Below are positions 22,801 through 29,577 of a stretch of DNA of 64,000 nt, piece after piece. A program made the translations under genes and the position numbers. This DNA is from Heterocephalus glaber (lineage: Eukaryota > Chordata > Mammalia > Rodentia > Bathyergidae), in the NCBI RefSeq assembly GCF_000247695.1, contig NW_004624801.1, forward strand, positions 4,216,200 through 4,280,199, given 5' to 3'. The notes beneath the pieces are model-generated. The model had not been told where the DNA came from and did no database searches. It worked only from the letters and a program-made list of their open reading frames with translations. Position 1 is the first letter of the stretch; each line of letters opens with the position of its first letter.

Positions 22801-25133
22801 CAGCAAGTTTGGGAAATACTGCTTTAAGGAAGGGAGTCTCATACCTGCATGTTCATCAGAATCGCCCAAGGGACTTGTTAAAAATACTTGGAAGAAGAAA
22901 ATAAAATTTTAAAATAAGACATGCACTTGTAGCTGGTCGTGGTAGCACACACTTATCCCAGCCCCCTGGATAAAGAGGAGGATCCCAAGTTCCAGGCCGG
23001 CCTGGGCAGCTTAGTGATTTAGCAAGACCGTGCTCTAAAATATGAAAGGGTTAGGGATGTACCTCAGTGTAAAGGCCCTGGTTTGTTGTTTTGGGTTTTT
23101 TTGGTACCAGGTATTGAACTCGGTACCTTGCACTTTCGAGGCAGGCGCCGGAACCACTGAGCTAAATCCCCGGCCCTAAGGCCCTGGTTTTGATCCTGGG
23201 TACCAGAAAAAAGCAAAGCAAAACAACGCTGCTGAGCCCAACCTGCTTCAGGGTCAGGAAATGTGGCGAGCGCCAGGGAACTCGCACTGCTAGCGTGTGC
23301 CTGGGTAAATCTGACACTGCTGGTCTGGGAGCCACACTGGAGAGCAAGTGGCCTCACCCGGTGTCAGCTCTGTGGAGGGGCAGGCTCAGCCTCCGTGGAG
23401 ACTGTCTGGAGCATTGTGAGCTGTCCAGCAGCATCCCTGATCCCCACCCACCAGGTGCAAATCACATCAGCTCCCTGGTGTGACAAAGAGATCATTCCCA
23501 GACATTGTCAGTGTCCTCAGGAGGCAGAGCCACGAGAGACCCCTGGGCTGAACAGTCTCCTGCCCTCCTCCTCCCCTACCCCTCCACTTCCCTCTGGTGC
23601 ACATGACCCGGGCCTCCAAAACTTTCCTGGGGCCACCGGACAGTCTGCTGCCCCTTGCTTCTCAGGTCAGCAGACCAGCAGCACCCATGGCCAGTTAGTG
23701 CTGCAGACTCTCGAGCACTACAGACAAGGTTCCCGGGCGATGTGTGCACAGGGAGTGCTGTGAGAAGCCCCATCTTTGCTTCTAGGAGGCGTAACTAAGG
23801 CCTGCTGAGCACACACTTGTGTTAGGTCACAGCCTCTCTGGGGAATTCCCTGAAGACTGCTAAAAGCAATGCTGGTACCATTTTTTGGGGGGGGGGGGAA
23901 CCAGGGATCGAACTCGGGTCCTTGCGCTTGCGCAGCAGGCAGCGAAACCATTGCGCTAAATCCCTGGCCCTACTGGTACCATTTTAACATGCTTAACTTT
24001 TTTTTTCCTTAATATTGAGGATTGAACCCCAGGGCCTTTGCACTGAGCTACATCCCCAGCCCTTTTTTTATTTTGAGGCGGGATCTTGCTAAGTCTCTAA
24101 GTTGTCCAGGCTGCCCTCTCAGAGTTCTGGGATTACAGGTGTGCACTGTCACACCCAGCCTAATATGCTTAATTGTATGTGTTTTACCTCAGTAAACAAA
24201 AATATCCTGGTCAGATGGCCTAGCCACCAGGACTTTTTAGGGTCCCGGGTGTTTGAAAACTTCTGTGTGAGGTTCATTTCATCCTTTCAGGGTCAGAGCT
24301 GAGTGCTCGCAGGTGGGGAGACTGGAGCTAGGGGATGTTGGAGAACCTCAGCCAAGCTCACCAGCCATGTAAACTGCACAGCTGGGATTTGGGCCTGGTT
24401 CCCCGGGTCTGTGACCCTGTGCCCTCAGCCTGCTGGCTGCCAACTGCTCCTTGCTGCCCTGTTGCACTTGAACACTGCCCTGGGTGGGGTATAGACCCGG
24501 TGCTGGTGGCACTCTCTAGGGTGGGCGCAGTGGAGGGAGGACAGCTGGCCTGTGTGTATGCCCTGACCCATGTGGCGCTGGAGGAGTCGCCAGACATGAG
24601 GCCTGCCCTAGCTGCTCTGGTGTCCCAAGCCCCTTGAGGCTTGTGATTAAAACTCGGTGCCCAGCTGCTGCGGCTGGCCCAGCTCCCACTTCGAAGAGTT
24701 CCGGCCCTTGGCTAGTGCATCTTGACCGTTTTTAATCCCCCCTTTTTTTTCTGGTACTGGGGATTGAACCCAAAATCTTTGCCCTGAGCAACATTCCCAC
24801 CCCTTTTAAATTTTTTTATTTTGAGACAGAGTCTCACTAAATTAAATGGCCAAGTAACCCAGGCTGGACTTGAACTTGCCACCTTCCTGCCTCAGCCTCT
24901 CATCGTGTTGGGATGACAGGTGTGTGCCACCACTCTCGGATGTATTTTAAAAATATCTTTGGGTCTATAATTGGCTGAATCTGTGGATGGAGAGTGGACT
25001 CTGCCCTTGGCTCAGCTGTGCCCGCACTAACTCCCCTTCGGTCTCCCTGCAGTACTCTCCCAGCATGAGGGCCACCTACATGTCCGTGGCAGATGAGCAC
25101 TTGAGGCACTACAGCGGTGAGTTTCCAGCCTAG
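4679..25133 (+). CDS. TTYH2: TTYH2, tweety family member 2 (3' part of gene, 11 exons)
   Basis: Tweety proteins are dimeric plasma-membrane proteins with five membrane segments. They were reported as volume- or Ca-regulated anion channels, although structural work has questioned a classical pore. Joined exons are 4679-4899, 8952-9047, 9477-9549, 14212-14281, 14503-14558, 15256-15348, 15606-15698, 17510-17652, 18147-18332, 18702-18780 and 25053-25133: 1191 nt, 396 residues plus stop. All junctions are GT-AG and phase-compatible. Against the human protein (about 534 residues, from memory) about 138 N-terminal residues, including TM1-2, lie upstream of the window. Visible features are an RGD motif, three hydrophobic segments (exons 5, 6 and 11), N-glycosylation sequons NNT and NSS, an acidic DDIDDDD cytoplasmic stretch, and a C-terminal PPTY motif. 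TTYH1 and TTYH3 are alternatives, but the C-terminus ending FPA and the gene order favour TTYH2. Confidence 0.95.
5850..6510. mobile_element. mariner-like element, copy 1 (interrupted)
   Basis: It begins CGAAGTGTGATCAAG after a TA and shares a long terminal region with the copy at 43513-44240. An internal frame retains FPKVKMTMKG and FLNRFKKWQ, resembling mariner transposase. A B1-like SINE splits it near 6265. The right end is degraded. Confidence 0.6.
6265..6406 (+). mobile_element. B1-like SINE inside mariner copy 1
   Basis: It starts GCCAGGCATGGTGGT and includes CTGTAATCCCAGCACTT, and the GTTCAAGG...ACCTG unit is duplicated. It ends in a short A run. It lies between transposase-like words that are contiguous in the second mariner copy. 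Confidence 0.7.
8276..8298. repeat. 9-bp inverted repeat with CCAAT cores
   Basis: TGAACCAAT and ATTGGTTCA are perfect arms around the loop GTTGA. No function is assigned. Confidence 0.6.
8495..8700. mobile_element. old hAT/MER-type transposon remnant
   Basis: TTAGCTGCATCTGGCTATTTAA and a later partly complementary stretch around AGCCACACACATCTCAAGT resemble the TAGCCACATGTGGCTA-bearing nonautonomous elements of mammals. It is heavily diverged. Confidence 0.4.
8952..9047 (+). CDS. TTYH2: TTYH2 exon 5 (membrane segment)
   Basis: The acceptor is CCGCCTAG|G and the donor C|GTGAGT. The first base completes Arg, then the exon reads WLSYLLLFILDLVIC and on to AKRSKCLLAS. This is a strongly hydrophobic helix followed by a basic AKRSK stretch, as expected for the third membrane segment and its cytoplasmic end. 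Confidence 0.94.
9048..9476 (+). other. TTYH2 intron 5
   Basis: A short intron of 429 bp. No repeat or regulatory feature recognised beyond the splice signals. Confidence 0.85.
9477..9549 (+). CDS. TTYH2: TTYH2 exon 6 (membrane segment)
   Basis: The acceptor is TTTCTAG|G and the donor GTA|GTGAGT. The first base completes the Ser split from exon 5; 24 codons follow, starting MLCCGLIALLLSWASL and ending AAV in phase 0. It forms the fourth membrane helix. Confidence 0.92.
10293..10378 (+). mobile_element. ID-like SINE
   Basis: It reads GGGCCAGGGATTTAGCTCAG with a GCACCACACCTGCCTC anticodon-side variant, also seen in the copy at 33293. Confidence 0.85.
12385..12480 (+). repeat. MIR-like remnant
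   Basis: It contains TGCCTCAGTTTCCTC followed by AGGAGAATAAGAGCACCTGCC and GGTTATGGAG, the usual MIR core-to-3' word order. It is diverged. Confidence 0.6.
14212..14281 (+). CDS. TTYH2: TTYH2 exon 7 (extracellular, NNT sequon)
   Basis: The acceptor is GACTCAG|G and the donor CAG|GTAACG. It encodes GTSDFCMAPDIFILNNTQG and on to QIST. The conserved extracellular Cys (DFC) and an N-glycosylation sequon NNT are visible. Exit is phase 1. Confidence 0.92.
14503..14558 (+). CDS. TTYH2: TTYH2 exon 8
   Basis: The acceptor is CTTTCAG|A and the donor CAG|GTACAG. It completes Glu, then reads VTRYYLYCSQSVSSPFQQ: the extracellular RYYLYC block with a conserved Cys. It ends in phase 0. Confidence 0.92.
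14672..14761 (-). mobile_element. ID-like SINE with target duplication
   Basis: Flanked by 13-bp direct repeats AGGGACCTGTGTT (14659-14671) and AGAGACCTGTGTT (14762-14774), one mismatch. The poly-A tail is rich in TTTTG on the plus strand. Confidence 0.85.
14780..14945. mobile_element. MER5A-like nonautonomous hAT remnant
   Basis: GTGGTTCAGAGCCGAG..., GAGGAGCTCGTTATCATGCA, GGTGGGGCCCAAGAGCCTGA and a terminal TGAAGACCACATCTGAGAAG follow the palindromic MER5A layout. Confidence 0.5.
15256..15348 (+). CDS. TTYH2: TTYH2 exon 9
   Basis: The acceptor is GGCCCAG|G and the donor GAG|GTAAGG. It holds 31 complete codons beginning ALTVFQRSVTSMQIQ and ending FPTAE, an amphipathic extracellular helix region. 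It is phase 0 at both ends. Confidence 0.92.
15606..15698 (+). CDS. TTYH2: TTYH2 exon 10 (NSS sequon)
   Basis: The acceptor is CTGCTGCAG|A and the donor AAG|GTGTGG. It holds 31 codons beginning KDLLEIQLLLNSSETS and ending CRGLHK. It has an NSS glycosylation sequon and the conserved DCRGLH Cys. It is phase 0 at both ends, as is exon 9, so either could be skipped in frame. Confidence 0.92.
16735..16848 (+). mobile_element. B1-type SINE
   Basis: It contains GGGTGTGGCAGTGCCTGCC, AGGAGGCCAAGGCAGGATTG and TGAGATTCTGTCTCAGAAAA. Confidence 0.8.
16937..17065 (-). mobile_element. B1-type SINE
   Basis: Antisense words GAGATGGAGTCTCACTGC, CAGCCTCCCAAGCAGCTGGG and CATGACACCATGTCCAGC are present. Confidence 0.8.
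17293..17387 (+). mobile_element. ID-like SINE
   Basis: GGGGCTGGGGATTTAGCTCA is followed by CTGCGCAAGCGCAAGGACCC and CCCCAGTACC plus AAAAAAACAAAAAAA. Confidence 0.88.
17510..17652 (+). CDS. TTYH2: TTYH2 exon 11 (last membrane segment)
   Basis: The acceptor is CTCCCAG|G and the donor CAG|GTGGGT. It starts DYLDALTGICYDG, continues through the hydrophobic helix GLLFLGLSSLLAALAFSMLI (TM5) and ends WKHFTT plus a split Arg codon. Confidence 0.94.
17653..18146 (+). other. TTYH2 intron 11
   Basis: 494 bp. No repeat or other feature recognised. Confidence 0.85.
18147..18332 (+). CDS. TTYH2: TTYH2 exon 12 (cytoplasmic tail)
   Basis: The acceptor is TTCTAG|G and the donor AT|GTATGG, with a split Met codon. 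It encodes the acidic RDYDDIDDDDPFNPQA block and a Ser-rich stretch (SFCSYSSGLGSQSSLQ) ending SEY-M. It is soluble cytoplasmic sequence after TM5. Confidence 0.93.
18333..18701 (+). other. TTYH2 intron 12
   Basis: 369 bp. No repeat or other feature recognised. The frame stays open for 24 codons past the donor before a TAA. Confidence 0.85.
18702..18780 (+). CDS. TTYH2: TTYH2 exon 13 (start of PPTY motif)
   Basis: The acceptor is CCCCAG|G and the donor ACG|GTAAGC. It completes Met, then reads NQAVLFGGNPRYENVPLIG and RGSPPPT. The codons for PPT are at 18772-18780; the Tyr of the PY motif comes from the next exon. Confidence 0.93.
19293..19490 (+). mobile_element. B1-dID type SINE
   Basis: The B1 half (CACTGTAATCCTAGCACTCT to ACCCTGTCTCAAAACAAAG) is followed by a degenerate ID half (GACTGGGGATGCAGCTCAGT to TTCACTCTCTAGTATT). 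Confidence 0.78.
19548..19581 (-). pseudogene. U2 snRNA 5'-end retro-fragment (34 nt)
   Basis: Read on the minus strand from 19581, it begins ATCGCTTCTC and matches U2 snRNA nt 1-34 with one difference (G to A at nt 11). It stops abruptly. Exact 14-bp direct repeats TTTGGCCTTTTTAA flank it (19535-19548 and 19584-19597), so it is a 3'-truncated retrotransposed U2 copy. Confidence 0.85.
19619..19800 (+). mobile_element. B1-dID type SINE
   Basis: The B1 half (TCTGTAATTCCAGGTACTCA) is followed by the dID half (GCTAGGGATGTAGCTTAGTG) and a short A-rich tail, immediately 5' of another SINE. Confidence 0.75.
19803..19893 (+). mobile_element. ID-like SINE
   Basis: GGGCCGGGGATTTAGCTCAG to GATCCCTGGTACC and poly-A. 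It sits directly on the tail of the B1-dID before it. Confidence 0.88.
19944..20340 (-). mobile_element. MaLR-like LTR fragment (copy A)
   Basis: GGGTTTATTTTGGCTCACAG, ATGACATGGCAGAGGGG and CCCACCTGTGAGCACAGGAGG resemble, in antisense, the distal part of mammalian MaLR LTRs. It shares its layout with copies at 38766, 39643 and 51663. The subfamily is not assigned. Confidence 0.5.
20411..20500 (+). mobile_element. ID-like SINE
   Basis: GAGCCAGGGATTTAGCTCAG to CAATCTCTGGTAC and an interrupted poly-A. Confidence 0.88.
20730..20925 (+). repeat. MIR SINE
   Basis: Ordered MIR words are present: GGGACCTTGGACAACTAC, TGCCTCAGTTTCCCCATCTA, AGATGGGGATGGTGATAATA and ACCTACCTTGTAGGTG. This is the clearest MIR in the window. 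Confidence 0.8.
20938..20992 (+). mobile_element. partial ID/dID SINE
   Basis: GGGCTGGGGGTGCAGCTCAG continues only to CCCTAGCACTAC; the central part is deleted. Confidence 0.6.
22350..22440 (-). mobile_element. ID-family SINE, older type
   Basis: Antisense TGCTGGGGGCGGAATCCAGG to GCCACTGAGCTACACCACCAG. Confidence 0.7.
22601..22668 (-). mobile_element. dID SINE fragment
   Basis: Antisense GGGGAATGAACCCAGGGCCT then CACTGAACTACATCCC; short and without a B1 half. Confidence 0.6.
22925..23215 (+). mobile_element. B1-dID SINE interrupted by an ID-like SINE
   Basis: The B1 half starts TTGTAGCTGGTCGTGGTAGC; the dID half GTTAGGGATGTACCTCAGTG runs to AAGGCCCTGGTTT, where a younger SINE is inserted, and resumes with the same 13 bases. 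Confidence 0.82.
23085..23177 (-). mobile_element. ID-like SINE with exact 13-bp target duplication
   Basis: Flanked by AAGGCCCTGGTTT at 23072-23084 and 23178-23190, inside the dID half of an older SINE. Confidence 0.92.
23885..23972 (-). mobile_element. ID-like SINE with exact 13-bp target duplication
   Basis: Flanked by CTGGTACCATTTT (23872-23884 and 23973-23985). The plus strand begins with a T/G homopolymer run. Confidence 0.9.
23999..24166 (-). mobile_element. B1-dID SINE
   Basis: Antisense dID (GAGGATTGAACCCCAGGGCC) next to antisense B1 (GGGATCTTGCTAAGTC, TGGGATTACAGGTGTGCACT). Confidence 0.82.
24743..24945 (-). mobile_element. B1-dID SINE
   Basis: Antisense dID GGTACTGGGGATTGAACCCA then B1 GAGACAGAGTCTCACTAAAT and GGGATGACAGGTGTGTGCCA. 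Confidence 0.8.
25053..25133 (+). CDS. TTYH2: TTYH2 exon 14, terminal coding part
   Basis: The acceptor is CCCTGCAG|T. It encodes YSPSMRATYMSVADEHLRHY then SGEFPA and stop TAG (25131-25133). The first Tyr completes PPTY, the Nedd4-family WW-binding motif reported for TTYH2. The human ending is recalled as YGNQFPA, so the tail is slightly divergent but of equal length. A consensus donor GTGAGT lies inside the exon at 25117-25122. Confidence 0.93.
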   Translation, partial: YSPSMRATYMSVADEHLRHYSGEFPA

Positions 25134-25850
25134 AGGACTTCCGGATTCCTGTTGCTGCCTTCCTGTTTGGTTTTTAACAAATGCACACACAAGCGGCGTT
25201 GCTCTAGTGGAAACCAAAGGCACCTGGGGACCTCGGACTCCTGTGGCTGCAGAGGCGCAGCTGAGACTCCTGGCCAAACTCCCAGGTGGACAGAAGGCCG
25301 AGACCCAGGCCTCTCTCCCGCCCCGTTCTCTATCCCAGGGCGCCCCACCCCGACCCAGTGGAGAATGGCATCAAGAATGAAGCCGCCCAGGCACTGCCAG
25401 CCTGAGATCTGTATTCTCTTGCCTCTTGTCAACTCGACCAAAAACCTGGGCAACTCCTCTTGAGTCACCTCTGCGCTCCATTTTTTAGCAGGTGACAGTG
25501 GCAAGGGCTTATCAGGAGGCGACTTGAGGGGAGGCAGTGTCCCTGATGAGTCCAGAACCCTGTCCAAATCTGAGTTCCTGGGCCACACAGACTGTGCCTG
25601 GGCCCTGGAGACACGGTGCAGGCGGCCTGTGCAGCTGGTGGCCCAGGGAAACGCAGCAGAAAGCCTGCCATGTTCTGCCCATCCTCGAGTCCCCAGCTGA
25701 TGGTCTCAGGTATGGACAAATACTTCACTCTTTTTCCCAGTGTTTCAAAATAGTTTGATGATCCAAAGAATCTCAACTCAGCACATCCAGTTTTTAACCG
25801 TAGATTTGGGGCCCATTCCTTAAGCTGGTTTTTCCACTACTATTATAGGT

Positions 25851-25893
25851 TTGTTTTTGTTTTTGCTTTTGGTACCAGGGGTCGACTATTACA
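25851..25893 (-). mobile_element. 5'-truncated ID-like SINE in TTYH2 3' UTR
   Basis: Only the 3' end remains: T-rich tail, then GGTACCAGGGGTCGA on the plus strand. Confidence 0.55.
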
Positions 25894-26700
25894 GGTTTTC
25901 CAGCCAGTTCATTACAGGTCAGGAGGAGAGGGGAAGAATGGAGTTTTAAATACAGTAAAGGTTAGAGGGGCATCCTGTCCCCAGCTGCTGTTGCAGTGTG
26001 TCTGACTTCATCCTGCCCCAGGAGGGAGGCCTACACGCAGTGGAGTCCTCTGCTCCGGAGAACAGCTGAATGCCCAAGACAACAAGCCCATCCCTTTTCT
26101 CTTCAAGCAAGTTTGTCATCAAAGGTTTTAGCAAAGTGATACGATTGCAGCTTGATACAAGGACAGGCCTCCTTGCCACCTCCACTGCCCTGCTGTCCCC
26201 ATGCCAGTGCCCTGGACCCTGCCCTGCTAGGGGAGAAGTAGCTTGTTGGCCAGGAGGACATAATGACCCCCATCTTGCCCACTTCGGGGCCAGGGTAGGG
26301 TCTGTGGTGCTTTCAGCCTCCTGCCAACCTGCCCGTCCTGCACACCATCAAGCCTTGCATTCCAAGCAGTGTGGGCAGTGGCTTGGGACAAAGATTCAGT
26401 TTCCATTTTGGAAGAGTCACTTTGCCACCACCTACTGACATCAGAGTCCTCTGTGACAGAATTGGGCCACAGGGCATCCGGGGCTCACCGTCTCACCTTC
26501 GCTAACCTGTGCATACCATGAACCGTAAACACCGTCATGCGACCGTGTCACGTGCAAATAGCCCTGTGACATCACCGTATCCCTTCTAACACTTCATTAT
26601 TGGCAACTTAAGGGTTGTTCTTAATACATGTAAACTGAACTAAAATTGCCCAGGTGTCCCACCAACCTCTGTGTACCCGGAAGAGAAGTAAACCACTTGT

Positions 26701-26706
26701 ACTAAA
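26701..26706 (+). terminator. possible TTYH2 polyadenylation signal ACTAAA
   Basis: This is a variant hexamer, followed within about 10 bases by GTGCTCGGTCTCTG, which would suit a downstream GU-rich element. It is a variant of AATAAA, so the call is weak. Confidence 0.3.
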
Positions 26707-27035
26707 ACACGTGCTCGGTCTCTGACTTCGGCGCAGGGAATAATGGCCACCTCTAGCCCCCTCTGCATTCAAAGCATCACAGTGCATGGGGTTACAAGCA
26801 AATTCCAGTAGTGATTTGAGGGAGAGAACTGAAAGGGGACTAAGAATGAATGTCCCAGGCCTCTTGCACGGCCTTTAGCTGCTCTTACAAGACTTAAGGA
26901 CAGGCCTTTTTTCTTCCGTGCTCGTTCTCTGGGGTTCCCCCTAACCACCATTGCTCTTAAGGTTGCTAATAAGTAGCATTTATTGAGTGCTCTGTGTGCC
27001 AGGGACTGTCCTAGGTGAGTGTGTGTGTGTGTGTT

Positions 27036-27243
27036 TAGGGATTTTGTTCTGTTTTTGTTTTTTGTGGCACCTGGGGCTGAACTCAGGGTTGCTCTTATCA
27101 CTGAGGCCCCCCTTTTCTGAGATAAGGGTCTTGCTAAGTTACACAGGCTGGGATCCCAACTTGAGATCCTCCTGCCTCGGCCAGCCCCCCCCCCCCCCCG
27201 TCCCGTAGCTGGGATTACAGGAATGCACTATGGTGCCCAGCTA
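27036..27243 (-). mobile_element. B1-dID SINE with C homopolymer
   Basis: Antisense GGGGCTGAACTCAGGGTTGC then TCTTGCTAAGTTACACAGGC, a run of 14 C at about 27186-27199, and GCTGGGATTACAGGAATGCA. Confidence 0.75.
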
Positions 27244-28522
27244 TATATTAATTTTTAATTAAACCTCACAGTAACCCTGGGAAGCCTTTCATTCTACATG
27301 TTCATTGACAGATGCATTAAGGCCAAGGGCCTTGTTGGAGATGAGTGCAGAACCAGGAGTTTCTAGCCCAGAGCTCCAGCCCCAGCCCACTGCTGGGCAC
27401 CTCCAAATGGTACCCAGGGATGGGTCACACAGTGGTGCCTCCCACATGAAGCTGCCCTCCACTCCTCCACCAGCCTCATGTGCTCCTTGCTGCAGGCTCC
27501 CCCCAAACACTTGCCCTCCCTGGGCCGCCTGTCCAGGCAGGAGCCTTGGAGACACAGCACCCTTCCTGCTTGCTTTGCTGAGTCCCTGGGGAAGCAGGGC
27601 CAGCCAGGGGTTGGGGCGACTCCAGCTTCAATCTTGAAGCCATAAGCAGCTGATGATGCTTCATTGCTCTCCCCAGGTGGACTGCACTTTAAGGAGCCCC
27701 TGGAATGAGTAGCTGAAGCATCCTCAGGGAGCACTTGAGGGGAGATCCAGATAGCCCTGCAGAAGTAGGTGTCAAAATACACCTCCCTTGAGAGCAGTGT
27801 TTTCCCAGCCCTCCTCTCTGGTCTCAGGATACCACAAGCAGCAAGGAAATGGCTCAGAGAATGAGGAAACACTTTCCATGGCTAATTTGATGTTTTGAGG
27901 GCAGCTGCAGCTCCAGGGCCTAATGAGCCTGGCTTTGGGGCCTTTTATTGTCTCTGATCTGGACCGAACCTAGTTCCAGCAGGGTCCTGAAGCAGGAAGG
28001 AGGCCCTGGGAATGCCTGGGCCTAAGGGTGGTTCGGTTATCGCTGTATGTGGCACCTCCCTTCCCACACTGGCCTGCAGCAGTGGAGTGGGGAGAGGGGT
28101 CACTGCCACTATCCACCACCCAGGCTCCCCTTGACCATCCTCTGAGCTGCCTGGCTGCAGACTGCAGGGAGATGGGCAGCCAGTTAACCTGGAGAGGAAG
28201 AGCGGTGACTGCCAGGCCCTTGCATGCATGTCCAGGCCATCTTTCACCTAACTTGCCATACAGCAGGTCCTTCTCCAAACTTATTTCCCCCTCGTGTTTT
28301 CCCAGCTGTGAAGCTTTGCAGCCTCATATGCAGGAGCAGCAGGAAGGTACCCTGCCCTTAGGCCTGGTGTGCTCACTGGCAAACACTCAGGCAAGGAGAA
28401 TTACTTTCCTCTCCCCTGCTTTCTTTCATTTCATCAAAATGTACTGACTTAATCGCAAGGGCCAGCCAATGACAGCTATGAGCCAAGCCTGAACTCCTGC
28501 TTTGTATGGCCTGTGAGTATAG

Positions 28523-28655
28523 AATCATTTGTGATTTATTTGTAGATAGGGTCTCACTGTGTTGCCCAAGCTGGTCTCAAATTCCTGGGCTCAAGAGATC
28601 CCCCTACCTCAGCTTCCCTGGTGCTGGACCTACAGGCGGGTGTACTGTACTTGGC
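28523..28655 (-). mobile_element. B1-type SINE
   Basis: Antisense GGGTCTCACTGTGTTGCCCA to CTGGACCTACAGGCGGGTGT. Confidence 0.72.
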
Positions 28656-28663
28656 TAGATTTT

Positions 28664-28665
<2 letters not shown>

Positions 28666-28707
<42 letters not shown>
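28666..28707. repeat. (TG)n microsatellite
   Basis: About 21 uninterrupted GT units, between two antisense SINEs. Confidence 0.95.
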
Positions 28708-28711
<4 letters not shown>

Positions 28712-28998
28712 GGAGACTGAACCCAGGGCCTTCATACCAAGCTACAGCCCCAATCCATTTTCAGTTTTTGTTTTGAGACAAGATTTCACTAAGTTGCCCA
28801 GGTTGGGCTCATATTTGCAATCCTCCTGCCTCAGCCTTCCAGAGTGCTGAGATCACAAGTGTGTTCCACCATGCCTGGCTTACACTTTTTATTTTGTTTG
28901 TTTATTTATTTATTTATTTATCGCAGTGCTTGGTATTGAACACAGGGCCTAATATATGCTAGGCAAGCACTCTACCATTAAGCTACATCCTCAGCCCT
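28708..28998 (-). mobile_element. two antisense SINEs around a (TTTA)n tail
   Basis: A B1-dID (GAGACTGAACCCAGGGCCTT to CAAGTGTGTTCCACCATGCC) is followed by TTTATTTATTTATTTATTTA and an ID copy (TTGGTATTGAACACAGGGCC to CCATTAAGCTACATCCTCAG). Confidence 0.75.
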
Positions 28999-29496
28999 AC
29001 TTTTTACATTTTTAAATGGTTAAAAAAAATCAGACATTCGCAACTGATTTTGATGGTAGGAAACACTAACTTTGAACTGCAATTAAGCAAAATGTTATCC
29101 TTTCCCAAAGGAACTCCACTCTTCTCATTAGTAAATCTGTATCACAAAAAACTGTAATCAATTATAACTTTTAATTTTACCAATCAAAAAAATGTGGAAA
29201 TTGGCTTTGTCTTTGGTCATATAAATACTTAAATAGTGTCTTTGATTTCACCTCTTGAACTACAAAGCCTAAGATATTTGCTATCTTTACAGTAGTATAG
29301 TTTGGTGACCCTTTGCTTTCTCAAAATTCTGGGACAACAGAAGTATCTAAAGCAAGCATAGTCCTGGACTTTATGGAATTTACAAATAAGCCAGTAACAT
29401 AATCAACACTGATTTGCTTAGATACAAGTTCAAAGTCTTGTACAGACAAGATTCCTGGTCTTGTGCTTCCTGTTTGGGCTTGTCTCAGGCTTTTTT

Positions 29497-29577
29497 TGTT
29501 TTTGCGGTGTAGAGATGAAACACAAGGCCTAGAGCAGGTTAGGCAAGCACACCACTGCTGAGCTACATCCCCTGCCC
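29497..29577 (-). mobile_element. ID-family SINE, older type
   Basis: Antisense TTTTTGCGGTGTAGAGATGA to CCACTGCTGAGCTACATCCC. Confidence 0.6.

Larger units (their letters stand above)
18781..25052 (+). other. TTYH2 intron 13, repeat-dense
   Basis: This is the most repeat-rich part of the gene: ID-like and B1-dID SINEs, a MaLR-like LTR fragment, a MIR and a U2 snRNA 5' retro-fragment. Apparently unique stretches are 18781-19290, 21000-22330 and 24170-24735. Confidence 0.75.
25134..26720 (+). other. TTYH2: TTYH2 3' untranslated region (approximate end)
   Basis: This is non-coding sequence after the TTYH2 stop. It is nearly free of recent repeats apart from a truncated ID-like piece at about 25851-25893. 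The 3' end is inferred from a possible ACTAAA signal at 26701-26706 followed by GT/CT-rich sequence. No AATAAA was seen in this stretch. Confidence 0.5.
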
